Shown one piece after another: positions 24,415 through 32,943 of a DNA stretch of 64,000 bases. The translations under genes were made by a program, and so were the position numbers. Under the pieces are notes generated by a model that saw only the letters and a list, made by a program, of their open reading frames with translations, was not told the DNA's origin and ran no database searches. Position 1 is the first letter of the stretch, and each line of letters begins with the position of its first letter. Location: assembly GCF_000515395.1 (NCBI RefSeq), contig NZ_KI911782.1, positions 2,664,606 to 2,728,605 on the forward strand, read 5' to 3'. The DNA comes from Jiangella gansuensis DSM 44835. Its GTDB lineage: Bacteria > Actinomycetota > Actinomycetes > Jiangellales > Jiangellaceae.

Positions 24415-24445
24415 ACGGTAGATTCTCGAGTGAACTCTAGGTCAA
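24415..24445 (-). promoter_or_regulatory. MerR-type promoter/operator of the SDR gene
   Basis: On the minus strand TTGACC (24445-24440) and TACCGT (24420-24415) are separated by 19 bp, the over-long spacing that MerR regulators correct. The spacer holds the dyad CTAGAGT-TC-ACTCGAG. The divergent MerR gene starts 14 bp beyond, so the site probably also controls that gene. Confidence 0.8.
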
Positions 24446-24458
24446 GGAGCGCGGGAGA

Positions 24459-24875
24459 GTGAGTGACGACCTGTCCATTGGTGATGTCGCTGTGGCAACG
24501 GGGCTGAGCGTGCACGCCCTTCGCTACTTCGAAGAGGAAGGCCTGTTCCTACGCCCCATACCTCGCACGGCAACCGGGCGCCGAAGGTATTCCGCCGAGG
24601 ACGTCGAATGGCTGCACCTGTGCAACCGCTTCCGCGCTTCGGGGATGCCGATCGCGAGCATCCTGAGATTCGCCGACCTCGTGCGTGAAGGGCCCGGGAA
24701 CGAGGCCGCACGGCTGGAAATGCTGCGTGACCACGAACGGCACGTCCGCGCCAAGATCGCACAACTGGAGGGTGATCTCGCCGTCATTTCCGGCAAAGTC
24801 CAGACCTATGAACAGCATCTCGCCGCCGGCCGGGCGGCCGAGCTGTGGAACCCGACGGTTCGATCCTCCGGTTGA
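24459..24875 (+). CDS. MerR-family transcriptional regulator
   Basis: The 138-residue protein begins with the MerR winged helix (SIGDVAVATGLSVHALRYFE, then EEGLFLRP, TGRRRYSAEDVEWLHLCNRF) and continues into the long dimerisation helix (RLEMLRDHERHVRAKIAQLE). It has no metal-binding cysteines, so it is of the organic-effector or redox-insensitive type seen beside SDR genes. The start is a GTG at 24459 with GGGAGA upstream. The operator in the divergent promoter is described separately. Confidence 0.9.
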   Translation: MSDDLSIGDVAVATGLSVHALRYFEEEGLFLRPIPRTATGRRRYSAEDVEWLHLCNRFRASGMPIASILRFADLVREGPGNEAARLEMLRDHERHVRAKIAQLEGDLAVISGKVQTYEQHLAAGRAAELWNPTVRSSG

Positions 24876-24979
24876 CAGCGGTCCACAAGGGGGTGGGCTT
24901 GACGCTGGCCAGAGGTCGGTGTCGTGCACGAGGCCGCCGGGTAGCGGGACACGGTCAGCCGCGTTTCGCACGCGACAAA

Positions 24980-25007
24980 CCCGGCGACGTCGGTGATCGT
25001 CGCCGGG
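24980..25007. terminator. Stem-loop between the MerR gene and the phosphotransferase gene
   Basis: A perfect 10-bp stem (CCCGGCGACG with CGTCGCCGGG) closes an 8-base loop. It ends 13 bp before the ATG at 25021, so it may stop MerR transcription or mask the next ribosome site. No T-run follows. Confidence 0.5.
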
Positions 25008-25020
25008 ATACTGGTCGCCC

Positions 25021-25767
25021 ATGGATCAGCTCGAAGTGGTCGTCGCCCATTCCGAGCGCGTGACTTTGCGGGTCGGCGACGTGTTCTTGAAGGTGGACGC
25101 CGATCAGGCGCGCGTCGACGTCGAGGTCGAGGCGATGTCCCTCGCGCCGGTCCCGACCCCGGAGATCCTGTGGCGCAAGCCGCCCGTGCTCGCGATCGCC
25201 GCCCTCGCGGGGACGACGCTTGGGCGCCTCGGCGGGCCGTCGACCGGGTCGCCGGCGGCGTGGGCCGCGGCGGGCGCCGCCATCCGACAGCTGCACGAAG
25301 CGCCCCTGCCGCCCCTGCCCGGCCGAGCCGGCCGGAGCATCGTCGCGCTGGCCGCGGAACTCGACGACGAGTGCGAGCTGCTCGTGACGAACGGTGTCCT
25401 GCCCGCTGACCTGGTCACCCGCAACCGCCAGGTCGCCGAGGCCGCGCTCCGGCCGTGGACTCCGGCGTTCACACACGGCGACCTGCAGATCGCGCACGTC
25501 TTCGTCGACGGCGAGGAGGTCACCGGCATCATCGACTGGTCCGAGGCGGGCCAGGGTGATGCCCTGCACGACCTCGCCACCTTCACGCTCGGACACGAGG
25601 AGCACCTCGACGACGTCATCGCCGGCTACGGCACCGACATCGACCTCGACGTGATCCACGCGTGGTGGTCGTTGCGAAGCATGCTGGCGGTTCGCTGGCT
25701 GATCGAACACGGCTTCGACCCTTTCGCGCCAGGCTGCGAGGTCGACGTGCTGAGATCCCGGATGTGA
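25021..25767 (+). CDS. APH-family phosphotransferase
   Basis: The 248-residue protein has the aminoglycoside phosphotransferase/choline-kinase fold: a Brenner-type catalytic block THGDLQIAHVFV near residue 158 and the metal-binding GIIDWSEAGQGDALHDLA about 17 residues later. The N-lobe (VTLRVGDVFLKVDADQ) contains a lysine expected to hold ATP. Such genes are often called antibiotic kinases, but most have metabolic or unknown substrates; nothing nearby points to one. No clear ribosome site precedes the ATG. Confidence 0.85.
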   Translation: MDQLEVVVAHSERVTLRVGDVFLKVDADQARVDVEVEAMSLAPVPTPEILWRKPPVLAIAALAGTTLGRLGGPSTGSPAAWAAAGAAIRQLHEAPLPPLPGRAGRSIVALAAELDDECELLVTNGVLPADLVTRNRQVAEAALRPWTPAFTHGDLQIAHVFVDGEEVTGIIDWSEAGQGDALHDLATFTLGHEEHLDDVIAGYGTDIDLDVIHAWWSLRSMLAVRWLIEHGFDPFAPGCEVDVLRSRM

Positions 25768-25807
25768 GGCTGCGGCGGGCCCGACTGCTACGTATGTGTT
25801 CTGACGC

Positions 25808-25918
25808 AAGCACGACGAGATCCGCAACCTCGACATCCACGAGAACGATGCCGTGGCCGAGGACCAGTTCCGATCCTGGATCGAGCAGGCCAGCCACCTG
25901 CCTGGCGAGAAGATGTGA
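25808..25918 (+). pseudogene. C-terminal fragment of a DUF1801-like protein
   Basis: A 36-codon stretch reads KHDEIRNLDIHENDAVAEDQ, FRSWIEQASHLPGEKM and a stop. The pattern RNLDI, acidic run, W-x-x-QA and LPG is the usual tail of small DUF1801/iron-chaperone-like proteins. Nothing upstream in frame supplies the N-terminal part, so this is a remnant inside the degraded zone. Confidence 0.5.
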
Positions 25919-26057
25919 CGCAGCCGGGTCCGGCGGGTCTGGCGTGTCGCGGCTGACACGCCAGATCGACGCTCAGGCCTCTACTGTCCGACGCGCGTCG
26001 GGCACCTCGGCATTCTGTTGTCAGAAGCGACGTCCGCCCCGGAGCGGTGTGGATCGG

Positions 26058-26213
26058 TCACTCCGGGTCGTGGTGCACCCGATCACCGTCGCGGATCCGG
26101 TCGCGGATGCTACGGAAGGCGGCTCGGGCGGCCTGGGCGGCGTGCGCGACCATGCGGTCCACCTCCTGCTGGCGGTAGGCGATCTCGGCTTGGACGATCT
26201 CCAGCGTGTTCAT
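26058..26213 (-). CDS. Small hypothetical helical protein
   Basis: A 51-residue protein starting at an ATG at 26213 with GAGGAGG 5 bp upstream. It reads MNTLEIVQAEIAYRQQEVDR, then MVAHAAQAARAAFRSIRDRI and a charged tail; it is predicted to be one long amphipathic helix or coiled coil. I recognise no family. The strong ribosome site supports translation. Confidence 0.55.
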   Translation of the reverse strand: MNTLEIVQAEIAYRQQEVDRMVAHAAQAARAAFRSIRDRIRDGDRVHHDPE

Positions 26214-26382
26214 GACGTCCTCCTCGAACGCTGTCGTCACTGACGAGATTCGTCCTGAGGGCAGGACCGGCACATCGGACATCCACGCAGGCCGGCAGCC
26301 GTGTACCTCTTACTGGACGGCTACCTGGGTAAGGGGCCGCAGCCGGAGGCCACCGACGTCATCGATTCGCACATCGCGTGCG

Positions 26383-28050
26383 TCAGCGCGGCTGTGTACG
26401 CGTGGTGTCGTCGTCGGCGAGCCGGCCGTCGTGGAGCCGGATGATGCGGTCGCAGGCGGCGATGGTGGCGGGACGGTGGGCGATCACGAGGGTGGCGCGG
26501 GTGCTCGGTTGCCGGAGGAACGCGGAGATGGCGGCGTCGGCGTCCGGGTCCAGGGCGGCGGTGGCTTCGTCGAGGATGAGGACGGCTGGGCGGTTGACCA
26601 GGGCGCGGGCGATGGCGACGCGGGCGCGTTGCCCGCCGGACAGTCCGGCCCCGCGCTCGCCGACCTCGGTGGCGAGGCCGTGGGGGAGCCCGGCGCCGGG
26701 CTCGAGGATCCCGGCCTGCTCCGCGGCGTCCTGCAGGTCGTGGGCCGGTGCCGCCGGCGCACCGAGCCGCAGGTTGGACTCGATCGTCCCGGTGAGGACG
26801 GGGGCGTCCTGCGGCACCGCGGTGACGAGTTCGCGCAGCCGCGCGTCGGGGAGCGTCGCGGCGTCGTGCCCCGCGATGAGGACGGTGCCGTCGTCGGGGT
26901 CCCACAGGCGCAGCGCGAGCCGGGCGCAGGTCGTCTTGCCCGCCCCCGACGGGCCGACGAGGGCGACGGTCTCTCCGGGACGGACGGCGAAGGAGACGCC
27001 GTCGAGGACTGCTCGGCCCTCCTCGTAGCTGAACGAGACGTCACGGAACTCCAGACCGGTGCCGAGGTCGTCGAAGTGCCTGCAGGTCGGCGCGGGCTCG
27101 CTGGTGGCGGGCGGGCGGTCGAGGATCTCGACGATCCGCTGGGCCGATTCGCGCAGGGTGCCGGCATTGCGGAGCAGGTCGGAGATCTGCGCGGCCGGTG
27201 CGAGCGCGGCGGTGGAGATGGTGAAGGCCAGGGGGGCGAGCTCGGGGGCGAGCGTGTCGTGGGTGAGTGCGGCGACGGCGAGCGCTCCGACGGCGGCGAG
27301 CGCGAGCAGGGTGTCGGCGATCGCGCGTTCGAGGCCGAGCCGGGAGGCGACCTTCGCCTGCGTGCCGGTCATGGACGAGGTGCGCGCCGCGATGTGTCGG
27401 CGCCGCTCGTCCAGGGCGCTGGCGCCGCGCAGTTCGCGCAGCCCCTGGATGGTGTCGATGATGTCGGATCGGAGTGCGACGCCGTCGACGGCGAGGGCGG
27501 CGGCTTGGCGGCGCGCGACGCGGGAGGTCAGCCACGGGGTGGCGACGCCGGCGACGAGCAATGGAACCCAGATCAGCAACAGCCAGGGTGTGATCAGCAC
27601 GCTGCCCGTCACGGTCACCACCAGCACCAGGGCCGCGGTGACCGTCTGGGCGACGGTGTGTGCGTAGAGCCACTCGAGCGTTTCGACGTCGGCGAGTGCC
27701 GTGCTGGTCAGGTCGCCGCTGCGGCGGCGGTGCCGGCGGTCGGGGAGGCTGCGGCGCAGGCTGGTGAAGATGCGGTCGCGGAGGATCCCGATCAGCCCGT
27801 AGGCGAGGTCGTGCGAGGCCATCGCCTCCCGCCAGGTCGCCAGCGCGGTGACCACGGCCGCGGCGGCGAGGACCGCCGCGGCGACACCCAGGTGTACCGG
27901 GTGGCCGGCGAGGGACCGGCCGATGAGCAGGGCGAGGCCGGCCGCGATCCCGAGGGTGCCGAGCTGGACGACGACGTTGCACACCAGGGTCTCGACCAGG
28001 GGACGGGGCCGGCTCGCGATCACCGGCACCAGCCGGCGGACGGCGCTCAT
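26383..28050 (-). CDS. ABC transporter, fused permease/ATPase (CydC-like half)
   Basis: The 555-residue protein has an N-terminal membrane domain of about six helices and a C-terminal ATPase with Walker A GPSGAGKTT near residue 370, signature LSGGQRARVAIARAL and Walker B VLILDEATAALD. It is annotated elsewhere as CydC-like, but no cytochrome bd genes are present. It overlaps the next half-transporter gene by 4 bp and ends a siderophore-uptake operon. The pair resembles the mycobacterial IrtAB or YbtPQ heterodimers, which move ferric siderophores although built like exporters. The last residues are a hydrophilic tail. Confidence 0.85.
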   Translation of the reverse strand: MSAVRRLVPVIASRPRPLVETLVCNVVVQLGTLGIAAGLALLIGRSLAGHPVHLGVAAAVLAAAAVVTALATWREAMASHDLAYGLIGILRDRIFTSLRRSLPDRRHRRRSGDLTSTALADVETLEWLYAHTVAQTVTAALVLVVTVTGSVLITPWLLLIWVPLLVAGVATPWLTSRVARRQAAALAVDGVALRSDIIDTIQGLRELRGASALDERRRHIAARTSSMTGTQAKVASRLGLERAIADTLLALAAVGALAVAALTHDTLAPELAPLAFTISTAALAPAAQISDLLRNAGTLRESAQRIVEILDRPPATSEPAPTCRHFDDLGTGLEFRDVSFSYEEGRAVLDGVSFAVRPGETVALVGPSGAGKTTCARLALRLWDPDDGTVLIAGHDAATLPDARLRELVTAVPQDAPVLTGTIESNLRLGAPAAPAHDLQDAAEQAGILEPGAGLPHGLATEVGERGAGLSGGQRARVAIARALVNRPAVLILDEATAALDPDADAAISAFLRQPSTRATLVIAHRPATIAACDRIIRLHDGRLADDDTTRTQPR

Positions 28051-29753
28051 GATCGTCCGTCCGAGGTCGGTACGGCCGCCACCGATGCGGCCGCCACCGC
28101 GACGTGCGCGGCGGGCCCCAGGCGGCCATCATCGACGCGGAGCACCGTCCCGGCATGTCGGGTGGCGGTGTCGCGGTGCGCGATGACGATTTTCGTGGAG
28201 CCGGGGGTGGCGCGTTCGATGCCGTCGAGGACGCGCCGTTCGGTGTCGACGTCGAGCGACGAGGTGGCTTCGTCGAGGACGAGTACGGATGGTCGCGCCA
28301 CGAGTGCTCGGGCTATCGCGAGACGCTGCCGCTGCCCGCCGGAGAGCCGGGCCGCGTGCTCGTCGAGGACGGTGTCGTAGCCGTCGGGGAGGGCCTCGAC
28401 GAAGGCGGCGATGTCGGCCGCGGCGGCCGCGGCGCGCAACTCGTCGTCGGTGGCGCCGGGCCGGTGCAGCGCGAGGTTGTCACGGACGGAACCGGCGAAC
28501 AGGTAGGTGTCCTGCGCGACCACGGCGAGGCTTCGGTGCAGGGCGTCGAGGGTGTAGTCCCGCAGGTCGCGCCCGTCCAGGTTGATCACGCCCGCGTCCG
28601 GGTCGTGTTCGCGTTCGAGCAGCCGGGCCAGCGTGCTCTTGCCCGAGCCCGACGGTCCGACCAGGGCGACCGTCGCGCCGGACGGGACCCGGAAGCTGAC
28701 CTCGGTGACACCGGAGCTGCTGCCCGGATACCGGAAGGTCACCCGTTCGAACGCGACCGAGGCACCGAACGGCGCCGGCTCGGCGTACGACCCGGAGTCG
28801 GTCACGGTGGGCCGGGCCGACAGGAGTGCGTCGAGCCCGTCGACGGCGGTGAGGCCGAGGTACCCGGCGTGCCAGTGTCCGCTGAGCTCACCGATCGGCC
28901 GGAAACACTCGCGCGCCAGGAGGAGGGTGCCCAGCAGGGAGGCGCCGGCCTCCGAGCCGCTGGGCAGGCTCGCAATGGCGACGACCACGGTGAGTACGGT
29001 GCCGAGGTGCAGCGCGGTGGCGCTGACCGCGCTCTCCACCAGAGAGATCCGTAGCTGGGCCATCGTGTGCTCGTGCAACTCTTCCGACCGCGTGCGCAGG
29101 CGGTCGCCGGTGCGGGCCCCGGCGCCGAAGACCCTGAGCAAGGGCATCGACTGGACGGCCTCGAGGTAGTCGGCCGACAGACGCTCGAACCGCGCCCACC
29201 TGCTCCGCCCGGTGGCCAGGAGACGGGCGTCGGAGAACCGGGGCGCGATCACGGCGACCAGAACCGCGACCCCGAGCACGCCGCCCGCGGCCGGCGACTG
29301 GGCGGCGACTGCGACCACGAGGGCGAGCGGTACGACGGTGACGACGGCCAGCTGGGGCAGGTAGCGGGAGTAGTAGGCGTCGAGACCTTCGACGCCGTCG
29401 ACCAGCGTCGCCGTGATCGAGCCCGCTCGACCGCCCTGGGTGTAGGCAGGCCCCAGCGTGACCAGCTGGGCGAGGAGGCGGTCGCGCAGCCGCGCCCGGA
29501 TGGCGATGCCGCACCGAGCGGTGATGACCTCCCGTGCCCAGACCAGGACGGCGCGGGCCACCGCGGTGAGTCCCAGCCACGGCAACCCGTCGACCACGCG
29601 ATCGAGCTCGGCCGCGACGAGCGCGGCGAGGGCTGCCGCGACCTGCAGCGCGAAGAGCACGTGCAGCGCGGTCACGGCCAACGTGGTCGCGGCCACGAGG
29701 GCGATGTGCCCCGGTACCAGGCCGGCCAGCTGCAGCAGTCGGCGGTGGATCAT
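28047..29753 (-). CDS. ABC transporter, fused permease/ATPase (CydD-like half)
   Basis: The 568-residue partner of the downstream half-transporter. Helices occupy about residues 10-290; the ATPase has Walker A GPSGSGKST, signature LSGGQRQRLAIARAL and Walker B VLVLDEATSSLD, so both halves carry apparently intact sites. The start at 29753 (MIHRRLLQLAGLVPG) lies 3 bp after the stop of the siderophore-binding protein gene. Position in the operon argues for iron-siderophore import or siderophore export after iron release rather than the thiol export done by CydDC. Confidence 0.85.
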   Translation of the reverse strand: MIHRRLLQLAGLVPGHIALVAATTLAVTALHVLFALQVAAALAALVAAELDRVVDGLPWLGLTAVARAVLVWAREVITARCGIAIRARLRDRLLAQLVTLGPAYTQGGRAGSITATLVDGVEGLDAYYSRYLPQLAVVTVVPLALVVAVAAQSPAAGGVLGVAVLVAVIAPRFSDARLLATGRSRWARFERLSADYLEAVQSMPLLRVFGAGARTGDRLRTRSEELHEHTMAQLRISLVESAVSATALHLGTVLTVVVAIASLPSGSEAGASLLGTLLLARECFRPIGELSGHWHAGYLGLTAVDGLDALLSARPTVTDSGSYAEPAPFGASVAFERVTFRYPGSSSGVTEVSFRVPSGATVALVGPSGSGKSTLARLLEREHDPDAGVINLDGRDLRDYTLDALHRSLAVVAQDTYLFAGSVRDNLALHRPGATDDELRAAAAAADIAAFVEALPDGYDTVLDEHAARLSGGQRQRLAIARALVARPSVLVLDEATSSLDVDTERRVLDGIERATPGSTKIVIAHRDTATRHAGTVLRVDDGRLGPAAHVAVAAASVAAVPTSDGRS

Positions 29754-29755
29754 CC

Positions 29756-30775
29756 CTAGAAGGCGTCGGGGTAGAGCTGTTCGGCGACCTGCCGCACCAC
29801 CGACACGTTGCCGAGGGTCCCCGGGAACGTGTCGGCCGAGGAGATGGCGATGAGCCTCCCGTCCCGGACCGCGGGCAGATCCGGGAAGGTCGTGGTCAGG
29901 TACTCGCGGGTGGCTTGCTCCTGGGCGTCGTCGGCGGCGGCGAAGACGAGGGCGTCCGGGGCCTCCGCGGCCAGCGTCTCGGGACTGATCTGCGCGGCGA
30001 AGAAGTCGGCGAACGCCGGGTCGTCGGGTCCGAACACGTTGTCGGCGCCGGCCAGTCTCAGCATGTCGTACTCGACGCCGGCACCGATCGCGGTGAGTGT
30101 GCTGCCCTCGACGTAGACCTGCGCGACCCGAGGCCGCTGCCGGCCGTCGATCGCGGCGGCCACCTCGTCGAGCTCTGCCTGTGCCTGCTCGACGAGTGCC
30201 TCGGCCTCGTCCTCGGCTCCGAAGATCTGTCCCAGGTTCCGCAGGTCCACGAAGAGGTCGTCGACGGTTCCCTCCATCCGGCGGTCGAAACACCCGCCGG
30301 TGGCGACGTAGGCGGCGACCCCGGCCTGTTCGAGCTGCTCGATGCTCGCGAACCCCTGTTCGGCGGTGAACTCGTACGTCGTCGGCGAGAACACGAAGTC
30401 CGGTTCGGCACCGAGGAGCTCCTCGCGGCTGGGCGGCGTCGCATCACCCAGGACGGGGATGTCCGTGGCGAGCTCCGCCACGTCGTCGGGCAGCGTCTTG
30501 GTGCCCACCTGCGCCTGTCCGACCATGCGGTCGGAGAGCCCGAGGCGAAGCAGCAGCTCGGTCTGCGACGGGCTGAGCCCGACGACGGCGCTCGGGGTCC
30601 CGGTGATCGTGACATCGCGGCCGCAGTTCTGGATGGTCGTCGCTTCGGCGGCGTCGCCGTCGGCGGCGGGGGCCGATTCCGTCACGGACGTGCCGCAGCC
30701 GGCCAGCGTGAGGGCCACAGCGAACCCCGTCACGACGGCGGAGGTTCGGGCGCTGCGAGCGGAGGTGGAACTCAT
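29756..30775 (-). CDS. Siderophore-iron ABC transporter substrate-binding lipoprotein
   Basis: The 339-residue protein has a lipoprotein signal with lipobox LAGC ending at C27 and the two-lobe FecB/BtuF fold: VVGLSPSQTELLLRLGLSDR near the start, GDATPPSREELLGAEPDFVF for the first ligand lobe, and FGPDDPAFADFFAAQISPETL then ALVFAAADDA in the second. It should catch a ferric siderophore outside the membrane and deliver it to the FecCD-type permease. The gene overlaps the ATPase gene by 4 bp. The ligand cannot be read. Confidence 0.9.
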   Translation of the reverse strand: MSSTSARSARTSAVVTGFAVALTLAGCGTSVTESAPAADGDAAEATTIQNCGRDVTITGTPSAVVGLSPSQTELLLRLGLSDRMVGQAQVGTKTLPDDVAELATDIPVLGDATPPSREELLGAEPDFVFSPTTYEFTAEQGFASIEQLEQAGVAAYVATGGCFDRRMEGTVDDLFVDLRNLGQIFGAEDEAEALVEQAQAELDEVAAAIDGRQRPRVAQVYVEGSTLTAIGAGVEYDMLRLAGADNVFGPDDPAFADFFAAQISPETLAAEAPDALVFAAADDAQEQATREYLTTTFPDLPAVRDGRLIAISSADTFPGTLGNVSVVRQVAEQLYPDAF

Positions 30776-31593
30776 GGGGTGGTCGCTCCTTCGGGTTCGG
30801 GGCGGATGACGGTGGATGCGGACGGGGCCTGCGGGTGACCGAAGGCGAGGACCGTCCGGCCGGTCTCGGGATCGGGCAGGAAACGAGCGTCGACGTCGAA
30901 GACCTGCCGCACGAGTTCCCTGGTCAAGACGTCACGAGGTGGGCCGTACGCGACGAGCCGGCCGTCCTTGAGAACGGCGACCTCGTCGCAGTGCGCGGCC
31001 GCGAGATTGAGGTCGTGCAGCGCGGCGATGACCGTTCGGTCGAGGCTGCCGACGATGCGCATCAGCTCCAGCTGATGGGCGATGTCGAGGTGGTTCGTCG
31101 GCTCGTCCAGGACCAGGACCGGGCCGGCCTGCGCGAGCGCCCGGGCGAGCATGACGCGTTGTTTCTGCCCTCCGGACAGCTGCCCGACCATGCGGTCGGC
31201 CAGCTCGAGCGCCCCGACGCGGACGAGCGCCTCCTCGGCGATCCGCAGATCCTGTGCCGTGTCGCGCCCGAACGACGAGCGGTGCGGCACCCGGCCGAGG
31301 AGTACGACCTCGAGGACCGTGAGATCGAACTCGGCGGACGTCTCCTGGAGCATCACGGCCACCGCGCGGGCCACGTCACGCGGCCGCAGCCGCCGGACGT
31401 CGTCCTCGTTCAGCAGGGCCCGTCCCGCTCGTGGGGTGACCGCCCGGTACAACGTGCGCAACAGGGTGGACTTCCCACTGCCGTTGGGACCCAGCAGCCC
31501 GACGAACCGGCCGTCCTCGACCGCCATGGACACCGACCGCACCACGTCGGTGCCACCGAGCGCGACGGTGAGGTCGTCGAACACCACCCTCAT
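30772..31593 (-). CDS. Siderophore-iron ABC transporter ATP-binding protein
   Basis: The 273-residue FecE-type ATPase has Walker A GPNGSGKST near residue 34, LQETSAEFDLTVLEVVLLGR as the Q-loop region, signature LSGGQKQRVMLARALAQ and Walker B VLVLDEPTNHLD, followed by the switch histidine in ALHDLNLAA. The C-terminal extension (VFDVDARFLPDPETGRTVLA) is typical of iron-siderophore and cobalamin importers. It overlaps both the permease gene before it and the binding-protein gene after it by 4 bp. Confidence 0.93.
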   Translation of the reverse strand: MRVVFDDLTVALGGTDVVRSVSMAVEDGRFVGLLGPNGSGKSTLLRTLYRAVTPRAGRALLNEDDVRRLRPRDVARAVAVMLQETSAEFDLTVLEVVLLGRVPHRSSFGRDTAQDLRIAEEALVRVGALELADRMVGQLSGGQKQRVMLARALAQAGPVLVLDEPTNHLDIAHQLELMRIVGSLDRTVIAALHDLNLAAAHCDEVAVLKDGRLVAYGPPRDVLTRELVRQVFDVDARFLPDPETGRTVLAFGHPQAPSASTVIRPEPEGATTP

Positions 31594-32711
31594 CGGTCGA
31601 ACCCCGCGCGAGATGCCGAGCCGCGCCGCATCAGCCAGAGGAAGAACGGCGCTCCGACGAAGGCGGTCAGGATGCCGAGCGGGATCTCCGTGGGTTCGGC
31701 GACCGTCCGGGCGAGCAGGTCGGCGAGCATCAGAAACGCCGCACCGCCGAGGACCGTGACCGGCAGCATCCGCCGATGGTCCGAGCCGACCAGGATCCGT
31801 GCCACATGCGGGATGACCAGCCCGACGAACCCGATGCCGCCGCTGACCGACACGATCGCGCCCGTGAGCAGTGAGGCCACGAGCAGCAGCAGGCCGCGCA
31901 GCCGGGCCACGTTCACACCGAGCGCCGTCGCCGACTCGTCGCCGGTCAGCAGGGCGTTCATGGGCCGCAGCTGCGTTCCCACCACCACGCAGGCGACCAC
32001 AAGGGCGATCGCCGGCCCGATCAGGCTCGGCATCGTGGCCGCGGAGACACTCCCCAGCAGGAAGAACAGGACGCTCACGACGTTCTGGGCGTCGGTCGTG
32101 ACCGTCAGGTAGCTCGTGATCGCGCTGAACAACGTCCCGAGTGCCACTCCGGAGAGGATCATCCGGGTCGGCGACAGCTGACCCCGCTGCCGGGCGAACA
32201 TCGCCACCAGAACGCTGGCGCCGAGGGCACCGACGAAGGCCGCGGCGCTCAGCGAGAGGCCCGCGACCGCCGTCGAGCCGGCGACGATCACCAGCACCGC
32301 GCCCACGCTCGCGCCGGATGAGACGCCCAGGATGTACGGCTCGGCCAGCGGGTTGCGCACGATCACCTGCATCACCGCTCCCGCCAGCGCCAACCCGGCA
32401 CCGGCGACGCCCGCCAGCAACGCGCGCGGGAGCCGGAAGTTCCACACCGCCTGGTCCTGCAGCTGCGTCAGACTCCCGTCCGTCATCCACGGCATCCCCG
32501 GGACGAGGTGGCCCAGCACGATGCGCGCCGCGTCGACGACGCCGACAGCCACCGGCCCGACGGCACTGGACACCACGACGAGGCCCAGTATCGCCATGAC
32601 CAGCGCCGCACACAGCGATGACGTCACGTATCGGCGTCGCCGCAGCCCGGGCCGGTGCGGCGGACTGTCGGCGACCGGCGCGGCTCGGCGCGGGACGGAA
32701 CGGGTGGTCAC
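31590..32711 (-). CDS. FecCD-family siderophore-iron permease
   Basis: The 373-residue protein has about ten membrane segments and FecCD landmarks: FRLPRALLAGVAGAGLALAG, NPLAEPYILGVSSGASVGAV, LLTGDESATALGVNVARLR and the ATPase-contact region GLVIPHVARILVGSDHRRMLP. Only one FecCD gene is present, so it should form a homodimer. It is the first gene of the operon; an inverted repeat (TCTAGGT-N9-ACCTAGA) lies 10 bp upstream of its start. Confidence 0.92.
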   Translation of the reverse strand: MTTRSVPRRAAPVADSPPHRPGLRRRRYVTSSLCAALVMAILGLVVVSSAVGPVAVGVVDAARIVLGHLVPGMPWMTDGSLTQLQDQAVWNFRLPRALLAGVAGAGLALAGAVMQVIVRNPLAEPYILGVSSGASVGAVLVIVAGSTAVAGLSLSAAAFVGALGASVLVAMFARQRGQLSPTRMILSGVALGTLFSAITSYLTVTTDAQNVVSVLFFLLGSVSAATMPSLIGPAIALVVACVVVGTQLRPMNALLTGDESATALGVNVARLRGLLLLVASLLTGAIVSVSGGIGFVGLVIPHVARILVGSDHRRMLPVTVLGGAAFLMLADLLARTVAEPTEIPLGILTAFVGAPFFLWLMRRGSASRAGFDR

Positions 32712-32720
32712 GGTGGCCTC

Positions 32721-32743
32721 TCTAGGTCGGGACAGAACCTAGA
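32721..32743 (-). promoter_or_regulatory. Inverted repeat TCTAGGT-N9-ACCTAGA before the iron operon
   Basis: Perfect 7-bp arms with a 9-base centre lie between the fecCD start and the upstream sequence TTGCGA-N17-CTAGGT. Placement across a likely -10 region suits a repressor, presumably iron-responsive. It does not match the usual IdeR/DtxR 19-bp box. Confidence 0.45.
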
Positions 32744-32836
32744 TGAGAACTGTAATCGCTCGCAACTTCAGTTGGTTGCGCCTCGTGTTCGGCCGGCCCT
32801 CGCCGCGCCCCAGCCGCCTAGAGGACTAAGCGCACG

Positions 32837-32864
32837 TTGCGCTCTGCGCAATACGTTCTATAAA
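32837..32864 (+). promoter_or_regulatory. Promoter with IclR-type operator for the RraA-like gene
   Basis: The 15-bp palindrome TTGCGCTCTGCGCAA (32837-32851) overlaps a possible -35 (TTGCGC) placed 16 bp before the -10 TATAAA at 32859-32864. Two further palindromes of the form TTGC-N7-GCAA lie at 33842 and 33936. The IclR gene at the end of the island is the likely regulator. Confidence 0.65.
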
Positions 32865-32943
32865 GCTACGCTGAGTCGCCGCGACAGGCATTCACCTGCC
32901 CGCTACCGGGCGAGCGAACGGCAACCGTAAAGGAGACGCGTAG

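Noticed and set aside
26383-29753. CydDC cysteine/glutathione exporter
   Set aside because: No cydAB genes are adjacent and the pair is embedded in an iron-siderophore operon; kept only as a fold label.
32712-32943. IdeR/DtxR iron box before the siderophore operon
   Set aside because: The TCTAGGT-N9-ACCTAGA repeat does not fit the 19-bp TTAGGTTAG-type consensus.
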